A stretch of DNA of 13,309 nucleotides from JADGOV01 sp040002735. GTDB lineage: Bacteria; Actinomycetota; Actinomycetes; JADGOV01. Where the stretch lies: NCBI GenBank assembly GCA_040002735.1, contig JBDUDX010000069.1, positions 1 through 13,309 on the forward strand, read 5' to 3'. Position 1 is the first letter of the stretch, and each line of letters starts with the position of its first letter. Below are positions 6,826 through 13,309 of the stretch, piece by piece. The position numbers were made by a program, and so were the translations under genes. The notes below the pieces were generated by a model. That model had not been told where the DNA came from. It ran no database searches and was given only the letters and a program-made list of their open reading frames with translations.

Positions 6826-8046
6826 TCAACCAGCGGCAGACAGCGCCGGCGCCAGGTCCCCGCGCGCTCCTACCAGCACCCGGTCCAGACCGAGCCAGCC
6901 GGCCATCCCCGCCAACTCGGCGGCCAACTCGGCCGCTGTCTCCGCCGGTGCGCCGGGCTCGGCGTACGCCGCCTGCACCAGGAGGGCCCGCCCGATCCGA
7001 TCAGCCTTGAGGTCGACCCGAGCGACCAGGCGGTCCCGCAGCAGGAACGGCAGTACGTAATAGCCGTGCACCCGCTGTGGCGCCGGTACGTAGATCTCCA
7101 CCCGGTACCGGAAACCGAAGATCCGCTCGGTCCGGGCGCGCTCCCAGACCAGCGGGTCGAACGGAGCGAGCAGCGCCCGGGCGTTCACCCGAGCCGGTAC
7201 CCGGGCCCGGTGCCAGAGGTACGCGGGCCGACGCCACCCCGCCACCGTCACGGACAGCAACTCACCGGCCTCGGTCAGTTCGGCGACCCGCGCCCGGGCT
7301 TCGAGCAGGCCGAGCCGGAAGTAGTCCCGCAGGTCCGATTCGGCGGCGATGCCCAACGCGCGGGCCGCGATCCGGACCAGGTCCCGCTGCGCGTCGGCCG
7401 GATCGGGGGTGGGCGCGGCGAGCACCGCGGCGGGCAGTACCCGTTCCGGCAGGTCGTACCGCCGCTCGAACCCGCGCCGGTCCGCGGTGGTGACCGCGCC
7501 GACCCAGAACAGCCACTCCAGCGCCACCTTGGCGTCCCGCCACCCCCACCACCGCCCGCCCCGCGTCGACCCCTCGGCCTCCAGATCCGCGGCCCGCAGC
7601 GGCCCGCGCGCGGCCACCTCGGCGAGCGTCGCCGCGATGAACTCCGGCCGTTCCTTCGCCAGCCGGGCCGGCCCACCCCAGGTGTCGTACTGCTCCGCGG
7701 CGCGTCGCATCCGCCAGCGCAGCAGCGGCTGGCTGCTCAGCGGCAGCAGGGACGCCTCGTGTCCCCAGTACTCGAACAACTCCCGGCGCGGGCTCCAGGC
7801 GGCCTCGTCGAGCAGCCCGGTCGGGTAGCCACCGAGCCGGGAGAACAGCGGCAGGTAGTGCGACCGGACCAGCACGTTGACCGAGTCGATCTGCAGCAGG
7901 CCGAGTTGGGCGAGTACCCGTCGCAGGTGCCGTCGGTCGATCCGGCCGGTCGGGCGCCCGTCGGCAAGTCCGCTGGCGGCCACCGCGATCCGCCGAACCT
8001 GCGCCGGGGAAAGATCCGCCGGGTGGTGCACGCCAGATCGAGCCAC
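6826..8046 (-). CDS. AlkX/YcaQ-family winged-helix DNA glycosylase (HTH_42)
   Basis: A 406-residue protein of the winged-helix family that includes E. coli YcaQ (AlkX) and Streptomyces AlkZ. Known members remove alkylated bases or unhook interstrand crosslinks. The catalytic motif is QxQ in AlkZ types and QxD in AlkX types. Here it is Gln52-Ile-Asp54 in LGLLQIDSVNVLVRSHYLPLFSRLG, so the AlkX type is favoured. Further family-like blocks are ELFEYWGHEASLLPL, DAKVALEWLFWVGAV, RRYDLPERVLP, LLAPFDPLVWERARTERIFGFRYRVEIYVP and VHGYYVLPFLLRDRLVARVDLKADR. The GTG at 8046 is the start that keeps the usual N-terminal LSPAQVRRIAVAASG region. It is divergent from azlC with only 17 bases between start codons. 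Its substrate cannot be read from sequence. Repair of a self-made or competitor genotoxin is possible. Confidence 0.88.
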   Translation of the reverse strand: MARSGVHHPADLSPAQVRRIAVAASGLADGRPTGRIDRRHLRRVLAQLGLLQIDSVNVLVRSHYLPLFSRLGGYPTGLLDEAAWSPRRELFEYWGHEASLLPLSSQPLLRWRMRRAAEQYDTWGGPARLAKERPEFIAATLAEVAARGPLRAADLEAEGSTRGGRWWGWRDAKVALEWLFWVGAVTTADRRGFERRYDLPERVLPAAVLAAPTPDPADAQRDLVRIAARALGIAAESDLRDYFRLGLLEARARVAELTEAGELLSVTVAGWRRPAYLWHRARVPARVNARALLAPFDPLVWERARTERIFGFRYRVEIYVPAPQRVHGYYVLPFLLRDRLVARVDLKADRIGRALLVQAAYAEPGAPAETAAELAAELAGMAGWLGLDRVLVGARGDLAPALSAAG

Positions 8047-8063
8047 GAAGGCATCATCGCTGC
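8047..8063. promoter_or_regulatory. 17-base divergent gap between glycosylase and azlC starts
   Basis: Only 17 bases separate the GTG of the AlkX-like gene from the ATG of azlC. No Shine-Dalgarno fits either start. The only hexamers near leaderless spacing are GATGAT (minus) and CATCAT (plus), which overlap each other and lack the preferred TA. If both starts are right the two promoters must overlap or lie in the opposite gene, and expression could be mutually exclusive. Confidence 0.3.
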
Positions 8064-8771
8064 ATGCGCCTGCGGCCGGGGTCCTTCACCCCGCTTTCCA
8101 GCGGCGGATTGACGGGGGAGGAACGCCGAAGCATCCTCCGCGACGCCGCCGGAATCGGGATCGCGGTGGGCGCGTACGGCATCTCGTTCGGCGCCGTGTC
8201 CATCGCCGCCGGCCTCACGGTCGCCCAGGCCTGCGCGCTGTCCGCGCTCGCGTTCACCGGCGCATCGCAGTTCTCCTTCGTCGGCGTCGTGGGCGCCGGC
8301 GGTGCGCCGCTCGCCGGGATGGCCACCGCGCTCCTGTTGGGCAGCCGGAACACCCTCTACGGGCTGCGGATGTCGGCGCTGCTGCGGGTCACCGGTGGCC
8401 GCCGGTTGCTCGCCGCCCACGTCACCATCGACGAGACCACCGCGATGGCCGTGGTACGCCCGACCCCCGCCGGAAGCCGGCTGGCATTCTGGGCCACCGC
8501 GGTATCGGTGTTCAGCCTGTGGAACCTGGCCACCCTGTTCGGCGCTCTCGGCGCCGGAGCGCTCGGCGACCCGCGCGCGCTCGGCCTGGATGCGGCGGTT
8601 CCGGCGGCGTTCCTCGGATTGTTGTGGGCGCGGCTGCGGACCGGCGGAGAAGCACGGTTTGTGGCCCTGGCCGGCGCCGCGGTGGCCATCGGAACGTCGC
8701 TGCTGTTGCCGGCGGGTGTTCCGATACTGCTCGCTGCGTTGGTCGCGGTACGGCTGCGAGCGCGGCGGTGA
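8064..8771 (+). CDS. azlC: AzlC-family branched-chain amino acid permease, large subunit
   Basis: A 235-residue hydrophobic membrane protein. With AzlD it forms a two-subunit exporter for branched-chain amino acids or analogues (B. subtilis AzlCD, C. glutamicum BrnFE). Family blocks are GISFGAVSIAAGLTVAQACALSALAFTGASQFSFVGV (roughly residues 39-75) and LLLGSRNTLYGLRMSALLR (about 90-108). Several hydrophobic helices follow, the last at LPAGVPILLAALVAVRL. The soluble N-terminus of about 25 residues may mean the true start is later, but no better start with a Shine-Dalgarno was found. The stop overlaps the azlD GTG by 4 bases, so the two are one operon. The substrate is predicted from family only. 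Confidence 0.9.
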   Translation: MRLRPGSFTPLSSGGLTGEERRSILRDAAGIGIAVGAYGISFGAVSIAAGLTVAQACALSALAFTGASQFSFVGVVGAGGAPLAGMATALLLGSRNTLYGLRMSALLRVTGGRRLLAAHVTIDETTAMAVVRPTPAGSRLAFWATAVSVFSLWNLATLFGALGAGALGDPRALGLDAAVPAAFLGLLWARLRTGGEARFVALAGAAVAIGTSLLLPAGVPILLAALVAVRLRARR

Positions 8772-9067
8772 TCTGGGCCGGCGTGCTGCTCACCGCGGCC
8801 GGCTGCTATCTGCTGAAGCTGCTCGGGTTCGCGGTGCCGGCGTCGGTCCTGGAGCGCCCGTCGGTGCGGCGCACCGCCGAACTGCTTCCGGTCGCGCTGC
8901 TCGCCGCCCTGGTGGGGGTAGGAACGTTCGTCATCGGCCACCGGCTGTCCCTCGACGCCCGGGCCGCTGGGGTGGGGGCCGCCGTCCTCGCGCTGCTGCT
9001 GCGGGCGCCGTTCTTGGTGGTTGTCCTGGTCGCCGCGGGAGTTGGCGCCGTACTCCGGCTCACCTGA
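8768..9067 (+). CDS. azlD: AzlD-family branched-chain amino acid transport protein, small subunit
   Basis: A 99-residue membrane protein starting with the GTG that overlaps the azlC stop (GTGA). Hydrophobic segments are seen at IWAGVLLTAAGCYLLKLLG, ELLPVALLAALVGVGTFVIG, GVGAAVLALLLRAP and FLVVVLVAAGVGAVL. Size, number of segments and position after azlC are those of the AzlD/BrnE subunit. A longer in-frame stretch runs far upstream, but that part is out of phase with azlC and the AlkX-like gene and is not coding. Confidence 0.88.
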   Translation: MIWAGVLLTAAGCYLLKLLGFAVPASVLERPSVRRTAELLPVALLAALVGVGTFVIGHRLSLDARAAGVGAAVLALLLRAPFLVVVLVAAGVGAVLRLT

Positions 9068-9155
9068 GCGCGGGGAGGGTGCGCAGCACTCGCCCACACC
9101 GCCGTGGCCTTCGCCCAGCTCGTGATGGACAACGCCGGCGCGCCCGATGGTCCGT

Positions 9156-9169
9156 GGCATCGGAATGCC
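9156..9169. promoter_or_regulatory. Small inverted repeat upstream of the pirin gene
   Basis: GGCAT and ATGCC form perfect 5-base arms around CGGA. The element lies about 50 bases before the pirin start and 90 bases after azlD, in a 152-base gap where no gene is supported. It could be an operator or a weak hairpin. Chance is not excluded. Confidence 0.25.
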
Positions 9170-9209
9170 CTCCGGTCATGCGAGGTTGCGGTTGCAAGCA
9201 TCACGATGC

Positions 9210-9214
9210 GGAGG
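9210..9214 (+). promoter_or_regulatory. Shine-Dalgarno GGAGG that decides the pirin start
   Basis: GGAGG stands 5 nt before the ATG at 9220. The alternative in-frame ATG at 9178 has no such site, so 9220 is preferred. Confidence 0.65.
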
Positions 9215-9219
9215 CGCCG

Positions 9220-9984
9220 ATGACCGTTCTTGCCAGGCCCGGATTAGACATCCGCCGTGCCGGGGAGCGGGCCGCGAGCCGGACCGGCTGGCTGGACTCG
9301 CGGCATTCGTTCTCCTTCGGCGGGCACTACGACCCGGCGAACACCCACCACGGGCTGCTGCTGGTGAACAACGACGACGTGGTCGCCCCGGGGACCGGCT
9401 TCGAGACCCACCCGCACCGCGACATGGAGATCGTCACCTGGGTACTCTCCGGCTCGCTGGTCCACCAGGACTCCACCGGGCATCGCGACGTGATCTATCC
9501 GGGGCTCGCTCAGCGCATGAGCGCTGGCCGCGGCATCCTGCACTCGGAGAAGAACGACTCCTGGCGGCTGCGCGGCCCGGAGCACTCCGACCCGGTGCAC
9601 TTCGTCCAAATGTGGGTTCTGCCGGACGCCGGCGGGGTGACGCCCGGATACGAGCAGCTGGAGATCGCCGACGAGGTGTTGCGCAGCGGCCTGGTCCCGG
9701 TCGCCTCCGGGATGGCCAAGCACGACGGCGAATCCGCGATCCGGATCCGCCAACGCGACGCCGCGCTGTACGTGGCGCGGCTGGACGTCGGCGAAGCCGT
9801 CACGCTGCCGGCGGCGCCCTACCTGCACGTATTCCTCGCTCGGGGTGCGGCCACGTTGGAGGGGGCGGGCGAACTCTCGGCCGGAGACGCGGTACGGCTG
9901 ACGGGCGTGGACGGTCCCCGCCTCACCGCCCGCGAACCGACCGAAGTGCTGGTATGGGAGATGCACGCGACGCTGGACGGATGA
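9220..9984 (+). CDS. Pirin family protein (YhhW/quercetin 2,3-dioxygenase-like bicupin)
   Basis: A 254-residue bicupin. The four metal ligands of the N-terminal cupin are present: His64 and His66 in FETHPHRDMEIVTWVLSGSL, and His108 and Glu110 in GRGILHSEKND. Other family blocks are WLDSRHSFSFGGHYDP (about 24-39), VIYPGLAQRMSAG (91-103) and HFVQMWVLPD (127-136). The C-terminal cupin (about 170-254) ends in TEVLVWEMHATLDG. Bacterial members such as E. coli YhhW have quercetinase activity in vitro, but their role in the cell is often unknown. The gene lies 152 bases after azlD on the same strand, so it may have its own promoter. It is convergent with the remnant downstream of dapB. Confidence 0.93.
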   Translation: MTVLARPGLDIRRAGERAASRTGWLDSRHSFSFGGHYDPANTHHGLLLVNNDDVVAPGTGFETHPHRDMEIVTWVLSGSLVHQDSTGHRDVIYPGLAQRMSAGRGILHSEKNDSWRLRGPEHSDPVHFVQMWVLPDAGGVTPGYEQLEIADEVLRSGLVPVASGMAKHDGESAIRIRQRDAALYVARLDVGEAVTLPAAPYLHVFLARGAATLEGAGELSAGDAVRLTGVDGPRLTAREPTEVLVWEMHATLDG

Positions 9985-10003
9985 CGCTCTCCGGCGGAAG
10001 GTG

Positions 10004-10340
10004 TCAGGCCGGAGGCGAGGGGTCCGAGGAGCGGGGGGCTCGGCGACCGCGGCGCAGGAGCCACGCGGTGCGGGCCAGCGCCCCGGTCAGGACGACCAGG
10101 ACCAGTGGCGCACCGAAGATCAAGAGCAGGCCCGCAATGACGACGGCCGCGACGCCCAACGACTCTCGGCCGCCCGGGTCAGACTCGGCGGCTGAAACGC
10201 ATGGGCGAGATCCGTCCCCTCCGCCGAAAGGTCACCGACCGCCCACCAGGTGATCACCGGCACCGCCAGAAGGAGTGCCACAGCGGCCTCGACGGTCCGA
10301 GCGCCCTTATGCGGCTGCCGCTCTGGCGGCTTGGAGGCGG
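10004..10340 (-). pseudogene. Probable decayed small two-helix membrane protein gene downstream of dapB
   Basis: Two membrane-protein-like halves are read in different frames. The upstream half, directly after the dapB stop, reads RTVEAAVALLLAVPVITWWA followed by VGDLSAEGTDLAHAFQPP. The downstream half reads SLGVAAVVIAGLLLIFGAPL, then VLVVLTGALARTAWLLRR, and stops at 10004-10006. A -1 shift near 10190-10200 would join them into one protein of about 110 residues with two hydrophobic segments. The upstream frame has no ATG or GTG between the dapB stop and the first hydrophobic segment. The downstream frame has no ATG or GTG after its preceding stop. Loss of the start plus a frameshift suggests decay. 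A small hydrophobic gene after dapB occurs in related actinobacteria as I recall. Two tiny genes or a sequencing error are alternatives. Confidence 0.45.
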
Positions 10341-11147
10341 CTACAGCAGATCCTCGATGCCCACGGTCAGCCCGGGCCGCTGGCTCATCGCCCGCACGGC
10401 GAGCAGCACGCCGGGCATGAACGAGGCTCGGTCGAGTGAGTCGTGACGAATCGTCAGGGTTTCGCCATGCCCGCCCAGGAGTACCTCCTGGTGGGCGACC
10501 AGACCGGCGAGGCGTACCGAGTGCACCCTGACCCCGTCCACGTCCGCGCCGCGGGCGCCGTCCAGCGACGTGGACGTGGCGTCCGGCGCCGCGCCGAGTC
10601 CGGCTTCTCGGCGAGCCGCCGCGACCAACTCGGCGGTACGCCGTGCCGTACCGCTCGGGGCGTCCGCCTTGTTCGGATGGTGTAGTTCGACGATCTCCAC
10701 CGACTCGTAATGCGCGGCCGCCTCGGCGGCGAACCGCATCATCAGCACCGCGCCAATACTGAAGTTCGGCGCGATGAGCACGCCGGCGTCGGGCGCATCG
10801 GCCAGCCAAGACTCGACCTGCGCCAGGCGTTCCACGGTGAATCCGGTGGTCCCCACGACCACGGAGAGCCCGGCTCGCAGGCACCATGCAATGTTGTCCA
10901 GTACCGCGTCCGGGGTGGTGAAGTCCACCGCCACCTGGGCAGCACGCAGCGGCTCCCGGTCGTCCCCGGCGTCGACGGCGGCGACCAGGTCCAGATCGTC
11001 GGCGGCCTCCACCGCCCGGCAGACCTCCGCGCCCATCCGGCCGCGGGCGCCGAGTACTCCGACGCCGACCCCCCCGACCCGGCCCCCGCCCCCCCCGACG
11101 CCGACAACCCGGGCCCCGACCCCGCGGCGCCCCCCGACGCCGATCAT
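10341..11147 (-). CDS. dapB: 4-hydroxy-tetrahydrodipicolinate reductase with Gly/Val-rich N-terminal extension
   Basis: Reduces the DapA product with NAD(P)H in diaminopimelate/lysine synthesis. From the ATG at 11147 the protein has 268 residues, while actinobacterial DapB is usually about 245-250. The dinucleotide-binding loop is GVLGARGRMG (residues 30-39). VVVGTTGF (97-103) and the catalytic/substrate block ELHHPNKADAPSGTA (154-168, with His156/His157, Lys160 and SGT 165-167) are intact, as is LLGGHGETLTIRHDS near the C-terminus. The Rossmann strand usually begins right after the initiator Met. Here about 26 extra residues precede it, made almost only of Gly, Val, Arg and Ala and encoded by G-run repeats. 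No other ATG or GTG lies in frame between them. No Shine-Dalgarno is seen, and the start codon lies inside a 64-base palindrome. Confidence 0.93.
   Translation of the reverse strand: MIGVGGRRGVGARVVGVGGGGGRVGGVGVGVLGARGRMGAEVCRAVEAADDLDLVAAVDAGDDREPLRAAQVAVDFTTPDAVLDNIAWCLRAGLSVVVGTTGFTVERLAQVESWLADAPDAGVLIAPNFSIGAVLMMRFAAEAAAHYESVEIVELHHPNKADAPSGTARRTAELVAAARREAGLGAAPDATSTSLDGARGADVDGVRVHSVRLAGLVAHQEVLLGGHGETLTIRHDSLDRASFMPGVLLAVRAMSQRPGLTVGIEDLL
11059..11144 (-). repeat. G-run repeat at the dapB 5' end with G-quadruplex potential
   Basis: On the minus (coding) strand three copies of an 11-base unit TCGGCGTCGG-type (11059-11069, 11095-11105, 11134-11144) are separated by G-runs. Within 11069-11096 the coding strand carries four G-runs of 8, 5, 3 and 7 bases with loops of only 1, 2 and 2 bases, a textbook G-quadruplex motif. 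The stretch encodes the Gly/Val-rich extension of DapB. It may have arisen by slippage, and its run lengths are prone to sequencing error. Confidence 0.75.
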
Positions 11148-11201
11148 GCGAGATGGGAGGTCATGACGTACGCGATGACCTCCGATCGAGCATGATCGGC
11201 G
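11138..11201. repeat. 64-base near-palindrome covering the dapB start
   Basis: The two 32-base halves match when one is reverse-complemented at 27 of 32 positions. The outer arms are 12 bases and perfect (11138-11149 with 11190-11201, CGCCGATCATGC). The inner arms are 9 bases and perfect (11156-11164 with 11175-11183, GGAGGTCAT). All are centred on the same point, 11169.5. The dapB ATG (11147-11145) lies in one outer arm. In RNA it would form a long stem in the pepR-dapB gap. In DNA it could be a large operator or an inverted duplication. It can also act as a two-way terminator, but no T-run follows. Confidence 0.85.
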
Positions 11202-11241
11202 CAGAAGGACGGCGGCTGGGAGCCGAGCACCCCGAGCAGAA

Positions 11242-12588
11242 TCACGCGACCGCCGCTCCGAAGTCAGAGTCGTCGAACGGGCCGATCACCGACAGCGCCA
11301 ACGGGCCGCCCAGCACCTCGGCCGCGATCGCGGCAACATCGTCGGGCGTCACGGCGGCGATGCTGGCCAGGACGTCGTCCACGCCGAGCAGTTCCCCGTA
11401 CACCAGCTCGCTCTTGCCCAGTCGACTCATCCGCGAGCCGGTGTCCTCCAGGCCGAGTACCAGGGATCCGCGCAGCTGTCCCTTGCCGCGGGTTAGCTCC
11501 TCCTCGGTCAGCCCGTCCGCCGCGACCAGGGCCAGCTGGTCGCGGCAGATGTCGAGCACTTCGTCCACCTTCTTCGGCAGGCAGCCGGCGTAGACCCCCA
11601 TCACGCCAGTGTCGGCGTAGTGGGTCGCGAAGCTGTACACCGAGTACGCCAAGCCGCGCTTCTCCCGTACCTCCTGGAACAGCCGGGAGCTCATCCCGCC
11701 GCCGAGCGCCGCGTTCAGCACGCCCATCGCCCAGCGCCGGTCATCCGTACGGGCGATGCCCTCGGCGCCGAGTACCAGATTCGCCTGCTCGGTGGGCCGG
11801 CGGAGCACCGACACTCCCGGCCGGAACGTGGTCGGCCGGCCGCCGATGCGGGGGGCGGCCGGCTCGGTGCCGTCCTCCCCGAGCGCGTCGGCGGCCCGAA
11901 ACGCGTTGCGTACCAGCCGAACCACGGTGGCGTGGTCGACGTTGCCGGCTACCGCTACCACCAGGTTGTCCGCCCGGTAGCGCCGCCGGTAGTACCCGGC
12001 GATCGCCCGGCGCTGGATCGCGCCGATGGTGTCCACGGTGCCCAGCACCGGCCGGCCGAGCGGGGTATCGCCGTGCACGGTACGGGCGAAGTTGTCGTGC
12101 ACGGCATCGGTCGGGTCGTCGTCATGCATGGCGATCTCTTCCAGGATCACCCCGCGCTCGGCGTCGACGTCCTCGGCCGCGATCAGCGACGAGGTCACCA
12201 TGTCGCAGATCACGTCCACCGCGAGCGGTAGGTCCGCGTCGAGCACCCGCGCGTAGTAGCAGGTGTACTCCTTCGACGTGAAGGCGTTGAGCTCGCCGCC
12301 CACCGCGTCCAGCGCCGCGGAGATGTCCAACGCGCCGCGTCGCTTCGTCCCCTTGAAGAGCAGGTGCTCCAGGTAGTGCGAGGCGCCGCCGAGGCGCGCG
12401 GTCTCATCCCGGGACCCGACGCCGGCCCAGACCCCGAAGGCCACCGACCGGACCGCCGGCATCGCCTCGGTGACCACCCGAAGCCCACCGGGCAGAACGG
12501 TACGCCGGATCAGTGATCCGTCCGCGGACCGGGACAGCGTCCGGGTGGACCCTGGACGCTGCGGCCCGGTCAGCGACGCCCGGGCCAC
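11242..12588 (-). CDS. pepR: M16 family zinc peptidase (mitochondrial processing peptidase-like, PepR)
   Basis: A 448-residue peptidase with the inverted zinc motif HxxEH at residues 71-75 (HYLEHLLFKGT) and the third ligand Glu in VILEEIAMHDDDP about 76 residues later (Glu150/151). LNAFTSKEYTCYYARVL (100-116) is the usual substrate-binding strand. The C-terminal inactive M16 domain contains RADNLVVAVAGNVDH and GGGMSSRLFQEVREKRGLAYSVYS. It is close to mycobacterial PepR. Physiological substrates are not well defined. The GTG start at 12588 shares its G with the pnp stop (TAGTG), so translation is probably coupled to pnp. No signal peptide is seen, so it is cytoplasmic. It is followed by the 94-base gap holding the palindrome and then dapB. 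Confidence 0.95.
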   Translation of the reverse strand: MARASLTGPQRPGSTRTLSRSADGSLIRRTVLPGGLRVVTEAMPAVRSVAFGVWAGVGSRDETARLGGASHYLEHLLFKGTKRRGALDISAALDAVGGELNAFTSKEYTCYYARVLDADLPLAVDVICDMVTSSLIAAEDVDAERGVILEEIAMHDDDPTDAVHDNFARTVHGDTPLGRPVLGTVDTIGAIQRRAIAGYYRRRYRADNLVVAVAGNVDHATVVRLVRNAFRAADALGEDGTEPAAPRIGGRPTTFRPGVSVLRRPTEQANLVLGAEGIARTDDRRWAMGVLNAALGGGMSSRLFQEVREKRGLAYSVYSFATHYADTGVMGVYAGCLPKKVDEVLDICRDQLALVAADGLTEEELTRGKGQLRGSLVLGLEDTGSRMSRLGKSELVYGELLGVDDVLASIAAVTPDDVAAIAAEVLGGPLALSVIGPFDDSDFGAAVA

Positions 12589-13309
12589 TACTGCGCCGGG
12601 CCGGCAGCGGCTGCCGCCGGAGCCTGCCAGGCCCCGTTACTACCACCGTCGCCGTCCTCCAGCACCGGTACCAGGGACAGCTTGCCGCGGGGATCGATCT
12701 CGCTGATCTCCACCTGCACCTTGGAACCGACCTTGAGTATGTCCTCGACGTTTTCCACCCGCTTACCGCCGGCGATCTTGCGGATCTGGCTGATGTGCAG
12801 CAGCCCGTCCTTGCCGGGCAGCAGCGACACGAACGCGCCGAACGTCGTGGTCTTCACCACAGTGCCGAGGAAGCGCTCGCCGACCTCGGGCATCAACGGC
12901 GAGACGATCGAGCGGATCGCCTTCAGCGCCGCCTCCGCCTTCGGCCCGTCGATCGCGCCGATGTAGACCGTGCCGTCGTCCTCAATGGTGATGTCCGCGC
13001 CGGTGTCGTCCTGGATCTGGTTGATCATCTTGCCCTTCGGCCCGATGATCTCGCCGATCTTGTCCACCGGCACCTTCTCGGCGATGATCCGCGGCGCGTA
13101 CGGCGAGAGGTCACCCGCGGTGTCGATCGCGTCGTTCATCACTTCGAGAATCGTCATCCGCGCGCCGCGGGCCTGCTGCAGGGCATCGGCGAGTACGGAG
13201 GCCGGGATGCCGTCGAGCTTGGTGTCGAGTTGCAGCGCGGTGATGAAGTCCTTGGTACCGGCGACCTTGAAGTCCATGTCGCCGAACGCGTCCTCGGCGC
13301 CGAGGATGT
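12588..13309 (-). CDS. pnp: Polyribonucleotide nucleotidyltransferase, C-terminal part (5' end beyond window)
   Basis: The frame is open to the right edge, giving the last 240 residues of PNPase, the phosphate-dependent 3'-5' exoribonuclease and polymerase of the RNA degradation machinery. Visible are the end of the second RNase PH domain (ILGAEDAFGDMDFKVAGTKD, ITALQLDTKLDGI), the KH domain with the GxxG loop (KIGEIIGPKGKMINQIQDDTGADITIEDDGTVYIGA) and the S1 RNA-binding domain (GTVVKTTTFGAFVSLLPGKDGLLHISQI). An Ala/Pro-rich tail of about 20 residues follows. An internal Met at 13277 is not the start. The gene enters the window from the right and is followed without gap by the M16 peptidase gene. 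Confidence 0.97.
   Translation of the reverse strand, partial: ILGAEDAFGDMDFKVAGTKDFITALQLDTKLDGIPASVLADALQQARGARMTILEVMNDAIDTAGDLSPYAPRIIAEKVPVDKIGEIIGPKGKMINQIQDDTGADITIEDDGTVYIGAIDGPKAEAALKAIRSIVSPLMPEVGERFLGTVVKTTTFGAFVSLLPGKDGLLHISQIRKIAGGKRVENVEDILKVGSKVQVEISEIDPRGKLSLVPVLEDGDGGSNGAWQAPAAAAAGPAQ

Noticed and set aside
7066..8112. Long plus-strand open frame across the AlkX-like gene
   Set aside because: Its translation is Pro/Arg/Gly-rich with no domain, and it is antisense to a clear winged-helix glycosylase. It is a shadow of high-GC codon use.
8302..9219. Upstream continuation of the pirin frame into azlC/azlD
   Set aside because: It is out of phase with azlC and azlD and low in coding character. 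The pirin similarity begins only at 9220.
9068..9222. Readable frame continuing past the azlD stop (ALAHTAVAFAQLVMDNAG...)
   Set aside because: It looks mildly protein-like, but it lacks a start, ends soon after and matches nothing I recognise. AzlD is complete without it.

Overview
The window is very GC-rich, uses GTG starts freely and has tightly packed genes. Its backbone gene order, pnp, M16 peptidase, dapB, thyX, dapA, rnj (all on the minus strand), is a conserved actinobacterial neighbourhood, known for example from Mycobacterium and Streptomyces. Protein style and the small membrane gene after dapB suggest a relative of Micromonospora. This is an impression from sequence alone, not a database result.

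Layout, read from the right edge down the minus strand: the 3' end of pnp (KH and S1 domains); an M16 zinc peptidase whose GTG start shares a base with the pnp stop; an intergenic stretch with a 64-bp near-palindrome that runs over the dapB start codon; dapB, with an unusual Gly/Val-rich N-terminal extension encoded by a G-run repeat; then what looks like a decayed two-helix membrane protein gene (10004-10340). A plus-strand insert follows: azlC and azlD (branched-chain amino acid exporter, 4-bp overlap) and a pirin-family quercetinase-like gene. Divergent from azlC is an AlkX/YcaQ-type winged-helix DNA glycosylase with the QxD catalytic motif. Convergent with that is a small stand-alone HPt phosphotransfer protein, which is divergent from thyX. 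Then come thyX, dapA and rnj, the last two overlapping by 4 bp. dapA and thyX both have a TAGCGT hexamer exactly 8 nt before ATG, as expected for leaderless transcripts.

The left end is accessory in character. An intracellular-looking S8 (subtilisin-like) serine peptidase gene on the plus strand is divergent from the 5' part of a large TPR protein on the minus strand. The TPR part resembles the N-terminus of actinobacterial TPR-CHAT proteins (CHAT is a caspase-like peptidase domain, but it would lie beyond the left edge and is not seen). A perfect 7-bp inverted repeat sits between the two start codons. Two candidate proteases of different clans sharing one control region is the best candidate here for an undescribed system, perhaps a conflict or cell-death protease cascade. 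That idea is inference.

Functionally, dapA and dapB serve lysine/diaminopimelate synthesis, thyX makes dTMP, pnp and rnj are RNA degradation enzymes, and azlCD and the AlkX-like protein are accessory transport and DNA repair functions. No tRNA, rRNA, CRISPR array, insertion sequence or phage gene was seen.
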